From contig JACBWW010000016.1 of assembly GCA_020086605.1 (NCBI GenBank), positions 17,164,458 through 17,228,457 of the forward strand: DNA of 64,000 nucleotides. Reading direction: 5' to 3'. Below the pieces are notes generated by a model. The model had not been told where the DNA came from, ran no database searches, and saw only the letters and a program-made list of their open reading frames with translations. Positions 25,298 to 40,144 of the stretch are shown here, piece by piece. Within the stretch, counting starts at the first letter, position 1. Each line of letters starts with the position of its first letter. The position numbers were made by a program, and so were the translations under genes. Source of the DNA: Lanius collurio (lineage: Eukaryota > Chordata > Aves > Passeriformes > Laniidae).

Positions 25298-28200
25298 TAA
25301 AAGACAAGTACATCTTTGAACCTGCATTTTGGTAGTGTCTGGGTGAGAACTCTGTGAAGTTAACCTAAAATTAGGGAGGCAGGAAGATGAAATCCAAATG
25401 CCAGGCTGTAAGAACTGTAAGAACCCAGAAGGTCCAGAGTCTTTCAATCAATGCCTTCCCATGTGAAACTTTATGCACAATGTTAATTCTTGTTATGGTG
25501 AAATGAGTTCTTGAGTCAGTGGCCAGTAAACTGAGCAGTTTGAAATCCCAAGTAAAAAGAGATACCTATCAATCTGCTAAGAAGTGTTTGCCTTTATAAA
25601 TTAAACAGAAATCAAAGTCAGGGAAACAAAAAAGAAAAAGTAGAAGCTTAACTTTAGATTTAACAGCAGTAAGATACTTAATGGTTATTCTCCATTGCTG
25701 CTGTGAAATAAGCTGGTAGGTTTTTGAATTGTTGTGTTTGGAAAAAATTACTTTAGAAATAATCCACCAACTTCTAAGGTTAGGCAGGCTAAATCAAGTG
25801 TTTTTAGAATTGATTTATCAAGTAACTGTCAAGTTCTTAGGGGAAAATATAGAATTAAAAAGAATAGAAACCTCATAGGTGGAGACTAACAAAATGCTAT
25901 GTCCAAATAAGTAAGTTTACATGAGAGAAATACTGAAGGGATTGCTTTAGAAATACGTTTCTTCTGTTTTAATAGCCCTGTCAGAGAAGATGATCTCATT
26001 AAGTTCTGTTTCCCGTATTAAAATCCATGTTTGGGTGATTCCACACACCATCTATGTCTATTATCTTTTACTAAACATTTGAGTTGGTTTCGAATTCATA
26101 TTATGGACGAAAGGTTGCAGTAAATGTTGAATCTGATCATGTGGATATACTGTCTTTTGAACATTTCTGGAACCAAATCTTATTTTGCTGCTTTAATATG
26201 TTTGAAGTCCAAATTAATCTTACACCTAGATTAGCATTACTGTGATGTGATAATGGATTAAGTACTGATCTTTTCTGCCCCCTGTTTCATCAGCTGCTTT
26301 TTTTCTGCAGGAGTGGTAATTGCTTTGGAATGGAAATCTTCAAATAGTATTTCAGTTGATAAAGATTCGTGCAATATCCATGCAGATATTCTTTTGCATT
26401 AAAAAGGATTTTTCTACTATTTATTTTGACACATGTTAAATAGTGTAAGAGATATCAGAATGTGAATTATAATTCCTTAAAGAACTCATGTAATAGCTAT
26501 ATGAGCCGTCCTGCAGAAATAAAAAAATCATAACATTGAGATCAGCTCATGGAAATCTTAAAGTAAAAATATGAGTATCAAATAAGAAATAGAACACTTA
26601 TCCTACAAAATACCTAATGCCACAGGACTGACAACATACAAAATAGAACTGTGATAAGGGGACAATGTGCAGTATTAGCTCATTGAGAAAAATAGAAACA
26701 TTAGTGCTAACATTACAAGAAAAGTGCTAATGTGACTAATGTGAATAAACTCTCCTGTTTTTCGATACAGGTAATAATTCACCCATACTATTTTGATCTG
26801 GACCATTAAAAGACAAAGCTGTCAATTTGATGGAGTTTCAAATTGAAACATAACATAATTCCAGTTTTGGAGTCCAAATAGAAACGCAAGTCAACTTTCA
26901 ACATTAGATGAATTCAGCAGGGCAGGCAAGTGTTAAGAAAGTTAATTAAGATAATGTAAATAAGGCTTTTAATGGACTTGCAGCTGTGCATGTGACTGCC
27001 TACTGCATCTGACTGAGATGTGGCAGCTTTGTGTCCTGTCCTTACCTTGTCACCTCCAATCATTTGACCACGGCCTGGTTTGCAGACACTTTGAGAATTA
27101 ACTGAGAAATAAGACCATTTATGCTGGTCCTCAAGGATAGTCTTGAAACAATGGGAAAAACTCAATTGCAATTTTTTAGGGCAGCCAATATGCCACCGAG
27201 GTTGCAATAGTAACTTCAGGTTGCAGGGAGGAGGTTAAAACTTCAATGACAGCAAAATGGTAAATAAGAACACTTGCTAAAAACAATTTGAACTTTCAAC
27301 AGAGAAAAACATAATTTTACAAGAAATTGATTTTTGGTCATAGGAGGTTGCCTTCTGGTTCTCAAGACGTAATAACAAGCTAATGCTAAAACAATAGCAG
27401 GATTACTCCCTTTGTCTCCTGATGCTGGACAAAATAGAACTTTCTCCAAGGTACATAGAATTTTAATTTTTACAGGTAGCACAAGATGCTGATGCATCAA
27501 CAACACTGCCAGCAATCAGAGTTAGAAGATCTGAAGTAATCTTTTCTCAGTTTAGAAAGATTGCATCTTCATCTCCAGAAGCTGTTCAGGAGAGACCTGT
27601 CACTCTCCTCCTATTGTAGCATTAATGATGGAGATGAATCAACCAGTCTATTTCCAAAGTCCATATCATAAGTATGTGCAATATGAAATTTAAAAACCAA
27701 GTCAAAATTCAAGGTTTTCACTAATTAACATACAGGTGCTAATTCCTTTTTCAGTGGTGAAAACCTCAGTGATCAGGGATGCAAAAACCTGAAGTAACAG
27801 CTCGTAATAGTTGCTGGTGGAATGGCAGTCAAATGATAAAGCCTTTGGATTCTTGGTAGCTTTTCCTTCTCGTGGAAAAAATCCTGATCCACAGTGTCTT
27901 CAGGAGTTTGATTCCTACTCCTGAAGTGCATCCTCTTGTGAAAAGATGTGGTGATTTAGCTCCATCCATCCGAAACAACACATTTGTGGCATAAGAAGTA
28001 TTTCAGCTGAGACTTCTGTGTATCAGCAGCAGATGGATCCTTCTGTAGTCCTCATTTGCTGGAATTGGGGCTGAGAGTCTTGCAGCAAATCCCTCAAAAG
28101 AAAACTGTAGTGCAGTAGAATAATGGAGTGGAGTAAAAAGCCAAAAGGTTTGATTGCAGCTAGAGAGGATTCACTGAAGGTGGGCCATAAAACAAACAAA

Positions 28201-31200
28201 AAAGTGCTCCCACAGAAAATGGCAATGGCAGCCGTAAAATCAGATAATAAAGGAATCCTAACATGAAGACAAAAAAGCAAACAACAATTAAGCTTCCCCA
28301 GAGAATCAAACTAAGCAGAAAACAAAAAGCAAACAGGCTTAGGACAGGGAGACACAGGCATATAGCAGCAGCCATGTTGCCACTAGAAAAATCCTATGCC
28401 TAAGAAGATTAGGAAAATTCCTCTTGCCCTAAGCTTTCACAGCTTGCCTGCTATATTTATTGCAGGCTGTCTTTGAATGCCTCCATGAATTGCACATCTA
28501 GAAAATGCGTTCCAGAAACCTGTGGCTTCCAAGCCTCTTTTTTTCCAAAGAAAGAAGTCAGTTGTAAAGGAAGGTGTTGGAGATAGTTCTGTGATCTGTT
28601 GGTCCATCAGGGCATTGGAACAAAATTTGTGCTTGTGGTGTCTGTGAAGTTTGTATATATCCAATGAAAATGTGTGAGCTTTCCATTTATCCTAGGAAAA
28701 CAGAATTTCTTTGTGTATTTATAGAAATGATGTGTATATATACTTATGTATATGTATGAAATAATGTATATACACTGTCTGATTGTATCTCTTTGGGACT
28801 ATAGAGAATTTAAGCACTTCATTGCCGCTGTTTTAGAAGCATGGTCTTGTGAAAATCAGAAACTTTTAGTTTCCATTTTTAGCACACTTACACCTATTTG
28901 TATGCATCATGTCTTGTGCCAGCATTGTCCTTTGTTCTGAGTAGCTTTCCTTCTGTGGGAATTCTTCCCTCAGTGAATCTGTGAGACTGTCCTCACTGCA
29001 GCCAAAGACTCCTTTTGCTGGAATGATGGCTGGCAGCATTTGAATATTCATTTTAGATGAACTGGAGGCACTCCTTGCTGAGCTGTGGAAGTGCTGTCAC
29101 ACTGCAGGCATTTGATGCTACCTCTCCTCCTGTGGCTAGAAAGACAAATTTTTTCCTCTCTTATGAAATCTTGTTCCGTGGTGGTTGGAGGGGTTTTTTC
29201 TAGTTTTAGACTCAAGTAGATATTCCATAGGAAAATGAATTTCAAGAATAGTAGCAGGCTGTGTTGGCCAGGAGTCTGGGGTTTGTCTTTGTGAATGACA
29301 TGCCCAGAACCAGACATGGCATCATAGCTGCTGATGTGCTTCTGATTGAGCTAATGCCATTATAATAATTTCCATGTTATGTTCCATCCCGTTCTTGATG
29401 CTGCCTAACAGCCTGTTTGACTTTTATTCCCCAATTACAGCTGTCCATTGTCTTCACAGTTTCTCCTCTGTCCTTTTTCAAATTAGTGTTAGTTTGGCTG
29501 TGTGTGGGTGTGTGAGTCCTTGGTTATGTATATCCTGATTCTGGAATTGTGTTGCCCACTTGCCTGATAAATTCCTCACACTGCCAGGATTTACAGGAAA
29601 TTCACCTTTGGTTCTGTGCAGTATCTACTATTGCAGTGTATGCTGGAATTAATTTAAGAAAACTCAATCTAAATGGAAAGCTTAAATCTCAAACTTCTAT
29701 CTTAACATTTTACTGCAATAAAATAACGACACACTTTTGATCTTCTGCATTGGTTGTTTGGGTTTTTTTTTAGTTTTGTAAGTAAGATTTTTGATGCACT
29801 TACAATATTAGCCAGATTTCTGCCTGGTCATCTGGGATACTGAGCATGCCTAACCTGTTTGGAGATGGAGGAATGAAAGTAAAAGACATTTCTAATTTGT
29901 ATGTAGAACAGGAGACAACAAAAAGATTGGCTGTCATTGAGAGAATGCCTCAAGTCAGCATGAAAGAAGAAACCCATAAGCTCCACAAACCAAACTTGCT
30001 TTTGGATAGATCTCACCTATTTCTAATTTACTTAATAAAAGTAGAATAGAGGAGGAAGAGAATAAGCTTAATCACTTACTTAAAGAAGAAGTTGTTAAAC
30101 ATCATTGTTAAACATCAGATACATGTAAAAATCTGGCGTCTAAATGAAGTTGTTCTCCATTTTTTTTGCAGAGAATGCAGAACACATGACATAGAGCAGG
30201 TCTTCAGTGTATGTAGTTCAGGGAGCTCTCAGCACTAAGAGAACAGGTTTGCTCTTCTAAGCTGAAAGTAACTGAACTGGACAAACTTAGTAGAGAGGCT
30301 CAGAGGTGAGACCTGCAGGGACACCACTCCCTCTGCACTGCTGCTGAGGATAGACCTGATCTTTTGGACAAGATCCACCTTCCAGTGTCATTATATCCTT
30401 CTGTACTGAGGAGGCTCCTGCAGCAGAGATGATATCCCCAACGATAAGGGGAAGCTGATTGTGATAGTGGGTGATTCTGTGAATAAATGCAGTTAAATGG
30501 GTTTCTGTGTGGGAGGTTCAAGGAGGGGTGCTTTGAGGGTAACTTGAGGATGCCAAACGGGCCATTGAAACACAAGATTTCTGTGATAACATTCTCTGTA
30601 ATACCTGCCAGATCTATGTGTGGGAATCAAGAGATTAGCAGCCCACATTTGTGGACAACATAATGGAGTAAAAAGAAGGAATTAGATGTGATGGGAGCTG
30701 ATCAACTCTTTGGGACCAAAGGCTTCTGCCCAGGAGGAATGCTACACCCCAGTCAAGACAATCATTCTGTGGGCACTAAAAATTAAAAGGAGTGTGGGAG
30801 GCTGGGGAAAAACCCAAAATAGCATCTCTTGTTGGAGTTCAGTCTGATCTTCTGTTATCCTGGTGAAGCACTGGCCCAGACTGAAAACTTGCACTCTTGT
30901 GACTTGTCCGAACTTTTCAGTGTCCCCCAATCTTATTTAATGTTTCCTGATTGTTGTCATTGCCTTGAACTGAGAATTGGTAGCACAGCCCTGGAACTGT
31001 ATTTTTGGCTATTACAGGCTGGGTTTCCTGCCCAAAGAGATTCTGTGATGCATTTCTTGTGTAGTATTTTTAAACTGGTAAACTTCATCTGCAGAGCATC
31101 TTCCCTGCTCTCACAGCTTAATCCATCAATCCTGATAAGTAGATACTGACAACACTATCCCATAGATTATCCTCCTGTGGGCAGGTGTGTGGGATGCCTA

Positions 31201-31916
31201 TTACAGAGGGTGGCTGTTTGATGCCAAATATACTTTTGTTTTATTTTTCAGGCTTCTAGAATTAGTATGGAAGCACTTTTAAGTTCTGCTTTTCTTTAGG
31301 CTCGGTATTGCACATGGCAGCTGCCTGGCATTGCAGACAGATTCATTTCCCTTCCTGCATCTTGCTATTATATTGCTTATTTGCCTGTTGGCTTTTTGAG
31401 CCCTTTTTTAGCTCCCTGCCTTTCCCAGGCTCCAGAGACTTATTTGCTTTGATAGGAGTACCTGAATCTCTGAAGCAAAAACCTTCCAGGCATGTAGGAA
31501 GCCACAGATAGATATTTTCAGACAGTACAGTGAACCTAATTTTCCACCTGTTCCACTGAAATTAATGGATATTGGTGTAGTGAGGTTCCAATATTGTTTT
31601 GAAAATACTGGTTGTTTGGTCAGTCATTTGCTTTAATAGTGTCTAGGTCTGAACAGGCAGTGGAATGCTATTTAAGTACACTGAAATTAGGAAAACTTGA
31701 AGTATTAGGATTGAAAATAAGGGTTTGCATGCCTCAATATGGTAATTTACAAATGCTTCTTTCAAGTTTGTATTACAGTACAGATTCTGCTTCCTAGAAC
31801 CAGTACACATTTAAATGCTCTGTGTTCATTTGCATTTAATGTTAAATGTGGCTGGTGAGGCTTATAAGTATTCAGTTAGAATAACAGGGAAAATGAAAAG
31901 AATATTTTATTAATCT

Positions 31917-31965
31917 ATAATGTCTATTGATTTTTAAATAAGTAGGCATAATGTCTATTGATTTT
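31917..31965. repeat. Short direct duplication in intron 1
   Basis: The 18-base string ATAATGTCTATTGATTTT occurs at 31917-31934 and again at 31948-31965, separated by 13 bases. This looks like a local slippage or repair duplication with no sign of function. Confidence 0.8.
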
Positions 31966-34900
31966 ATTTTTTTAAGCAGGCTGTACATTGCAATTTAAGC
32001 ACTCTGGATGTAAATGCTGGGCAGCTTCTTATGGCTTCATATGGGGAAAGGAATATGACTTGAGTTGCTTTACCTTCACCTGAAAAATAACCCAACACCA
32101 CGTAAACAAATCAACAGACTTTCCCATGGGCTCACCTAATAAGACAGCAGGCTCACTACATCTGTAAAATTGCTTCTTTTTCTCTGAACATAAATATTTT
32201 TGTTGACCAGTCTCTGATAGTTCTTGTGTCCGGGTGAGCCATCCTAGGATTTTTCTTAAATAAATATCAAGCTGACTTTTAAATTTGATAGATACTTCTA
32301 TAAAAATCAGTGATGGGCAGAAAAGAAATATTCATTATTTAAGAAGCTACTGTGGAATTAAAACCAGTGAAAATAAAGTGGTATCTGTGACACACCTTTT
32401 TTTTTAATCATGTAAATGAGAAAAGATCATTTGAGATGTTAAGTCTAATTGTCACTTACCATATGTGTAAATCTGGACTAACCCCACGAGCTGCACTGGG
32501 TTTGTTTTGGGTCTGTGTGTGTTAGAGAAATCCCCCTATAGCCAGTCATCTGTAATTCCTTGACTAGGTGGTGAGTTTGCTTTCTAATATTAAAATTCTG
32601 AATTCAGCAAGTACAAAGCCCACATTAAAAATAAATCTTTAAATCTTCAAAGTTTCTTTCCTCCTAAGTAAACTGAAATGCTTAAAATACAGTGGTGAGT
32701 TTGGAGTAATGTTTCACCTCCAAGAACAGGATTTAAATGGGAATCACTATCTTGCCTTTCATTGCTGTGCTTTTGACTTTGTGAGAAACAGAAAAGTGAA
32801 ATATATTAGAAGACCTTTGAGCCTGTTGCAGTCAGACCACATTGGAACTATTTTATCAGTTTCTAAACTGTTTTATTGAAATGAAAATTATCAGTTATCA
32901 CAGAATTTCAATTTGGAGGAGAATGGATGAATGAATGAATTTAATTCAGTTTTTGTGTAAGCACGGAATGATTTAGCAGGATCACTTTAATGCTTTTACT
33001 AATCCTTTGTTCTGGCTGCTGAAGTTGCACTTCTGCTGTGAGAATTTGGGAGCACCAGTACAGCTTATGGGAGCACTGCCTGAGAGAAAATATTGTGGAA
33101 ATAGGCATTAAGGAGTCAAACATTTAAGGGAAATAAACCAAGAATTTTCTTGATGAAGAAGACAACTTACCATACCAAGGAGCATGGGTAGATGGTTGCT
33201 ATCAGGAAGTGAAACCTTGGGTCATTCTTTGAAAGCTATCTAGGTTATTTCTTCACAGATGCTCACTAAACTTCCATCTTTTCAGTTATTTCTTTGCAGT
33301 TTAGTCTCTCTCAAACAAAAATGCAACAAGTTCAGTGAAAAGTCTCATAAGGTGTTTTTTTTCATTAGTTATGGTGATGCCATTAAGATTTTTTTGCCTG
33401 TTTTTTTATACCCCTTTTATGCCTTTTTACAGCTTCTGTATTCTTAGTGCTTTTGCCTACATTCTTGGACTTGTTTGTCAAGCTGAGAGATTAAACATTT
33501 TAGAACTTTGTAGTTAAAGATCAGTGTGTCCCAGACCCCAAGGTCCTCTCCAGAACACACATTCTGTAAACTAGGATAGAACCATCCAGGGGAAGGTTCC
33601 TTGGGGAGGGGGGCTCACTTGAGCCTCTCATTGGAGAATTTTTGATAGATATGCTAATTAGTAAGACCTATAATGATATACCAGATCTTTTGGGGGTGTG
33701 CATTGTGGTGTGCATTTCGGTGCATTTGACCCAGATGTGTGCACCTAAAGATCCTTAAAATAAATACCAAGGTAGAATCCCTTTTTCCCCTTCTAAACCA
33801 TGTTTTATTCTTGATTTTAACACTAGGAAAAGGCATCAATGGTCATAAGAATTAAGTGTTTTATCACCCACAACAAACATTCTTTGTATAGGAAGTTCTC
33901 TAATGCAAATGCCAGCACATCAAAATTGTAACTTCTACTTTGAGAACAGCTGTTGAGTTGGGGCTGATTGTTAGTGAGGTGGGATAGACAGAAGAAAATG
34001 ATGACAAAACTTCAAAAACAACAGTGGGAAAGCTTGTGCAGAGGTATAGACCAGATTTTTAAGTGCTTGCACTACTTTTGTACTTAAATGTTTTGATGTA
34101 CTGAAGCTCCTTGCCTGTTAGATGGCTTGCAGTTTCCATGCTGCTTTCTCTTTTCAGTATGAGTAACTTTTTTTGGAAGGTTTTATGAAATATGTAGCAG
34201 AGGAGCAGGGACTTTGGTTCTGGTATTTGAGTTCTCCTACAGTACATTACAGACATGGAGTTAAAAACATTGTAGCAAAGACGTTTTGGCTCCCCAGAAG
34301 CTGTTCTGAGCTGAATACTTTAATCATGCATTGAATTCAACCTGAAAGTGTGAACAAGGCCATTGATTAGACTTGCTGTTTTGAGACATGTCAAGCTGAG
34401 GAAAAGCCCCTTCCCAAATCCTCTTTGAAGAAGGAGACTGTTCAGTGATAATTGGTGATGAATTTTCAGGTCTTGCAAAGTCTTTGGAAATTTCTTCTGT
34501 ACCCATAAATGCAAACAGGAATATACCTTAAAACTTGACTTTGAAGCCGACAGCTGAATTAAAAAAAAAACCCTTGCAATTTATTCTGAAAGTAGTAGAG
34601 GATGAAGAGGAATGTACAGAACAGAAAGTACAGTACAGCTTTCCTGGTGATGAAGTCAGTGTTTGTTCTAATTTGATGTGTGGTAAAGGACAGTAGACAG
34701 ATATTTTAGATATTGATTAATATCTTTTGTCTTGATATATTTTCAAGAAAGTCCATATTTATAATTTAAATGCAACAGAAAGAGAATCCTAGCCAGAACA
34801 TGTCCTTGTAATAGAATCAGCTGTTTCTGTCAGTCCATTACAAAGCACACTAATCGCCCATCACAACTAAAAGTCATTAGGCACAGTCTGCAGTTTCTCA

Positions 34901-37900
34901 AATCTCTGCTTTGGGAGTGAGTGCCTGTATTTTACCAGTACTTTAATTGGGGATGAATTTTCCTTTACTCTGAAACAGATCTCTTGGCACTGAGTAAACT
35001 TGAATTACCCAACTGTATTAAATGCAGGGTTGTTCATAAATAAATCTGTGAAAGATGCTTAGATGTGTCCCATGTTTTTGCATAGGAGAAATCGGAGTGA
35101 TCCAAAAACTTCAGTTCTCTTGACATTTGCAGAATTTATGATATACCTGAAGGGCAGGGCTGGATGTGATTATTTAAAAATATGCCTGGGGATGAGGTTG
35201 GTCAGTTCCTATGGTTCCCAGCTCACCTGTCTTTCATTTTGAAAGCAATAAATTCTGCTTTTGTGAGATATGTTCTGCCTCTTCTAAGCCCGAATATTAT
35301 CTTACCTACACCAGTTGAAGACTTTCTCTGCATTGGGTTTGATCTGTAAATTATTCATGGGTTTGGCTTAGCACCACTTTGCAGTTTACGATTTTATATT
35401 CCACCTTAGAGCATTGTCACACGTGGACGTGACAGCCACTGTTGTACTTGAAGTTAATATAAGATTGTAATTTTAAAATGAGACTTCACTTGGTGGTTAT
35501 TACAGTTCTAGCTCACCGAAATTGAGAGGACCATTTAATTGCTTTTTTCAAATAAATTTTTTTGTCTTTATAATTAATTTTAATATGCCTAAGCAGAAAG
35601 AAACCTCAACTTGTTTCTAAGTATGTGTGAAATAGGATAGGAAAGCATGTTCCAATTTAATGTTTGTTTTTTTCACTGAAATTATTATTTTTCAGAACTA
35701 ATCATAAAAAAGTTGTGATAAAAAGGCTTTGTGTTATAACTGAATTGGGTCACACTGGGTGTGTAACCACCTTATATATCTAGGGGGGGAATATCTTTTC
35801 CTAAACACATAATATGTGTAAATGTTAAATATCTGTGGCTTTTACTTTTCTTGTAAAAAAGTATTTATTTTTGGGGAATGAAACAACAGAGCCTTTTCTT
35901 TCATCAATTTTTTCAAGGGTATATGTTCCAGTGTGGAGCCCAGCAGACATAAGGAATATCAGAGACTATTCACTTTTGAGGGCAGAAAGAGAAGGTTTAA
36001 TTCTGTTGTCTGCTTACAAAGGTGTAAATAATGTCTGGCATCTGATTATTCCAAATTTTCACGTGGTGCTCAGCATGTGGATTTCTTCATTAAGTAGATG
36101 ATGGCCTGTAACGATTCCTTTGCAAAAACATAATCAGAGCACCCTGTCTGTCCCTCCTTCCGTGTTTTTGTGAGAAGCAGTGATTTGAGAGAGGTAGGCT
36201 GAAGTGCCTCATGTAGCTTAGCTAAGCAATGGAAAATTACATCTGCTTGTTCTGTAAATAATGTCCAGTCAGAGCAGATGTAATTAACTACTGAACTTAA
36301 TGGATGCCTCGTGAGGTTACAGATGCTATCAGTCATAAACTAGATGAGGGCAAGGGAGCTTTATTTGCTTGGAATTCCTTTTAGGACTAATTACTAAATA
36401 TCTTTAAAATTGATTGCTTATGCTTTCAATTTCTGAGAGTGTTTTCTCATATCTATGTGGAATGGACGTGATGCAGCTTTAAGGAAGGATGGGAGGCACC
36501 TTTATTGCTGAGGCCTTTTGAGGAACTGAAAGGTTTCTCTCCCCTGGAGCTTTCTCCCAGAGCTTTACTGTTAGAAAACTTGGCCTAATTTTATGGCTGG
36601 CCAGGCTGTCCAGCTGTCTGGCAACACTGGCCTGACACATTTTTCTTTTTGTCTAAATCAATTGAAAAATAAACAGTTGTAAAGATAAAATTCTGTTGAT
36701 GTGTCACAGGTCTTGGCCTGACATTGATGAAGCAATTGGAGACATGGGGAGTGCTTCTCAAAAACAACCACCAAATTTAATTTCTGGCTGATTGCTTTCA
36801 AACACTTCACAACTGGGGAGTCAGTGAGGAACCAACCTGACAGAATAGACAGAACCCTCTGAACTGGTGGGAGAGACCTGCTGCTGATGTTAACACTGAA
36901 CTGGCCACGTACCTTTCGTTGCTTCAACTATGGTTTTGAAGAATGTCCAATTTTATTTTAATATAATACCAAAGTATTTCAATGTAATTCTGGGGGTAAC
37001 CTTTAATTTTTGTTTGTTCTGTATTAACAGTGCACTGAATGGATATATATGAGTTGATGAGCCAGGCCTAGAGTTTTCATGAGATGGCTCATTGTTTTAT
37101 GTAATTTTTATGTAAGATAAACCAGAAAGATTCCAAAGTCACCAGAGTTTTATTGGGCTTGATTATTCAGTTTTAAGGGATATTTAAAAAAGTTCTATGA
37201 ATCAAGTTGGTTGTCAGGTAGCCTTGATGACAGTTAATTAGTCTAGAAACAGCCTTTTAAGGAGTAGATGTGTGTATAGTAGAAATGTCAACTGACTTAA
37301 TCATAGATTAATATTAGTATGAGCTTACAAGGGAGAGAATAAAACTAGATTTGTTTATTTGTAATGCTTTAGGCATTTTTAGCAGCTGTGACTGTTTCCT
37401 TGTGACCATTGCATGCCCAGTCTTGAAGGAATTCTTGGTGCAAGTCAAGACAGAGTAATTTTAAGAGTGGTTTCTAACAATAGCATTGCAGCTGCAATCC
37501 TGTACGGCTCCGAGATGAGACTCTTTTCTGCATTTTCCAAAATTTTACAGAACGTGACCTTTTGACTTAAATTCCTGGAACTGATGCTGTCTGGCAAAAT
37601 GAAAGAGAATTTTGAAGTTGCTCCCATTATTTTGGATGACTGTTCAGTGCAGGGCAGGCTCTTTCTCACATCAGGAATCTGCTTCATGGCCTTATAATAC
37701 TAGAATTAAGTAATGAGGAAGATTAATGAGCTGTCTAAGTTGTGTGCTTTATTACTCTCAGTATTCCTTCACCCTTAGGCTAATTTGTGCAAAAATATAA
37801 TATATAAGGAAGCTTTGGAGCATTTATTATTGGTGTTATTTTTCGGGTTTTAAAGTATAACCTTTTATTTACAGTGGACTGTTATGCATCTCACTTTTTA

Positions 37901-38823
37901 TTTTGTTGATCTCCACACACATTTTGGGTTGCTGCTATTGTTTAATTCAGGGACTAAGTTCTCATAATGGTCTTCTGGAGCCACTCCTGTTGCAATTTAT
38001 GAATTGTCTGTTAGGAGAGTAAATTCATTGTTTTTCTTCTGCTGTGCTGGTTTTTTTTCTATGCTTCTGCACCACATCTAGGACTCCAAGTTGCAAAATT
38101 CAAGCTGTAATATTTAAATTTACTTTTTCCTGCAAGTGAAATTACACCTTAAAAAGATTGTCTTTTATGTGCTCTGTAGCATTTACAAGTAAGTTTGGCA
38201 AGTGTACTTGAAGAGGGCTGCTGCTATGGTTGGTTTCATTTTTTTAGCCTTGAGGAGAACAATCAAGTTAACAGTAAATTAGTTTGCTGGTGTCTAAGGA
38301 TTGAACAGCTGAGTTACTGTACCCTATTATTGTGACCAGGGTTTTAGAGGTTGTCTTAACTTTCAGAAACCACTGTCTAACCTCAGCTGAAAAGCTTGGG
38401 ATTGAACATGAAGCTAGCAATTGTCTTTGCAATGGGAAGAAAGAGACTTCTGCTTGAACAAAGGTGTGAAATCAGAGTGACCCTGGTCCTGAGACACAGA
38501 GACAGGAATGAATCCTGTGGAGGAAATGAGAGCTTGGGGACTGCAAGTCACTCATTGCTCTGGCTGCTGAGGGATGTGTGGGTGCCTACCCAGCTGTGGC
38601 AGCTGGCTTTCCCTGGGGCTGGGCAACTCCCTGTTCATCCCTTGGGAATGTGGTTTGCATCCCTTGTTTTTATTGTCATCTTCCAGTCCAAGCTATGACG
38701 TGTGGTTTCAGTCCTGTTTGTTACCATGAGCACTGTGTAATGTTGTATTTTGGGCTGGAAAATATGATGTAATGTACAAAATATGGAGTAGACACTCCAG
38801 CTTACTGAAATACATGTATGTAT

Positions 38824-38835
38824 TATATATATATA
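38824..38835. repeat. Short (TA)n repeat
   Basis: A 12-base TA alternation. Confidence 0.8.
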
Positions 38836-40119
38836 CACATGGGAGTGGGCACTGAAAATATTCTGAGGAAAGTGTGAATTCCTGCCTGTTTTGAGATGGA
38901 TTCTGGAATTATTTTAGGTCAGGTAACCAAAATCCATAATCTTATGGAAAGCCCTGAGGTTAAGTGATATGAAAGGTTAGTGGGAAGCTTCTGGTCACAT
39001 ATATTCCTGACAGGTTAATGCACAGATGTGACCTTGATCCTTAGCTTTGCTCACCAAGGAATAAGTTTCTGTTGCCCAGCCAGAAGGGTTGGTGGGGAAG
39101 GGAAAATAATTTGCTGTGTTTGAGAATTTTGCTTAAAGTTTAAAGGGCTTTTTAGCTTTATTTCCTTCTGCAGTAACTCTAATTTGAAATAAATCCAAAG
39201 CCTTTTTATTTTGCTGACTAGTAAGGGATTTCTGAGCTGAAGAGAAAAGAAAGGCTAGAAGATCTAAAAGCATGAAATGCATCATTGGCTGATTCGTGAC
39301 CTGTGGGTTGAAAGACTGATATATACTGAATATTTAGAGAAATAGGGCTGCCTGTTAGCTAAACAGCTGAGAGTTTTTTCCCCATTTGGTTTTATATGTT
39401 AGAATACTTGCAAATGGCGTTTTTATTGACATGCAGCTTCTGTTGAGGTAGAAAATGAATCTAAACAATACATTTATTTTCCTTTGACCTTGTAGTATGT
39501 TTAGGGTAGCCCTGACTGAACAGATGCACTGTTGACTATTCTGGTGTCACGTTTTTCTGGAGGCTGTGGCACTTTGTTACTGTGAAGATGGTATTTCTTA
39601 GGAAAGGGTGGTTCCAGGCAGTTTGGCTGGTACTGGGAATATGGGGAGATGCCCTGGGACTAAGCTATCCATGGCATTTCAGAATTTGTGTGATGGCAGC
39701 CATAAATACAGCGGAGTGCGGAGAAAGGTCTGGGAATTAAACTGTGTGTCCTGAATATTTTGAATGGTATTGGCAAGAGGCTGAGTATTCATTTTCTGTA
39801 TTTTAAGTATCTCTGTAGCTATGCAGATGATCTACCAGTATGATCCTGAATGTAGTTTCTAAAAAGTCAGTAAATTATAGAAAATATCTTTAGCATATTC
39901 CATAGGTTCATCTGACCTTCGGTACAGATACAGTTTTAGTGTTGCTGTTTAAAATTCTTCACTGATGAGTTTGGGAAACAAGTTCAGATGTAATCATTTC
40001 TAGAAAGAGAAATTGAGAAGTGCTGTTTTTAATAACCATTTACAGTGATATGGTGAAAAGAAGGAAATTATTTTTCCTGACAGATTCTGATAGGAGAAAG
40101 AAAGGCTTAGCATGGGGTG

Positions 40120-40144
40120 TTTTTTTTTTTTTTTTTTTTTTTTT
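40120..40144. repeat. Poly-T run of 25
   Basis: The longest homopolymer in the window. On the minus strand it would be a poly-A tail, but the sequence to its right (from 40145) did not resemble a processed gene or SINE that I know. Confidence 0.9.

Noticed and set aside
25025..25447. 140-codon minus-strand open frame
   Set aside because: It is mostly antisense to the CR1 fragment on the + strand; the frame reflects the GC-rich repeat.
30280..30800. Slightly GC-richer segment with GKLIVIVGDSV-like reading, thought of as a LINE ORF
   Set aside because: The resemblance ends after about ten residues and flanking frames are closed, so no element could be supported.
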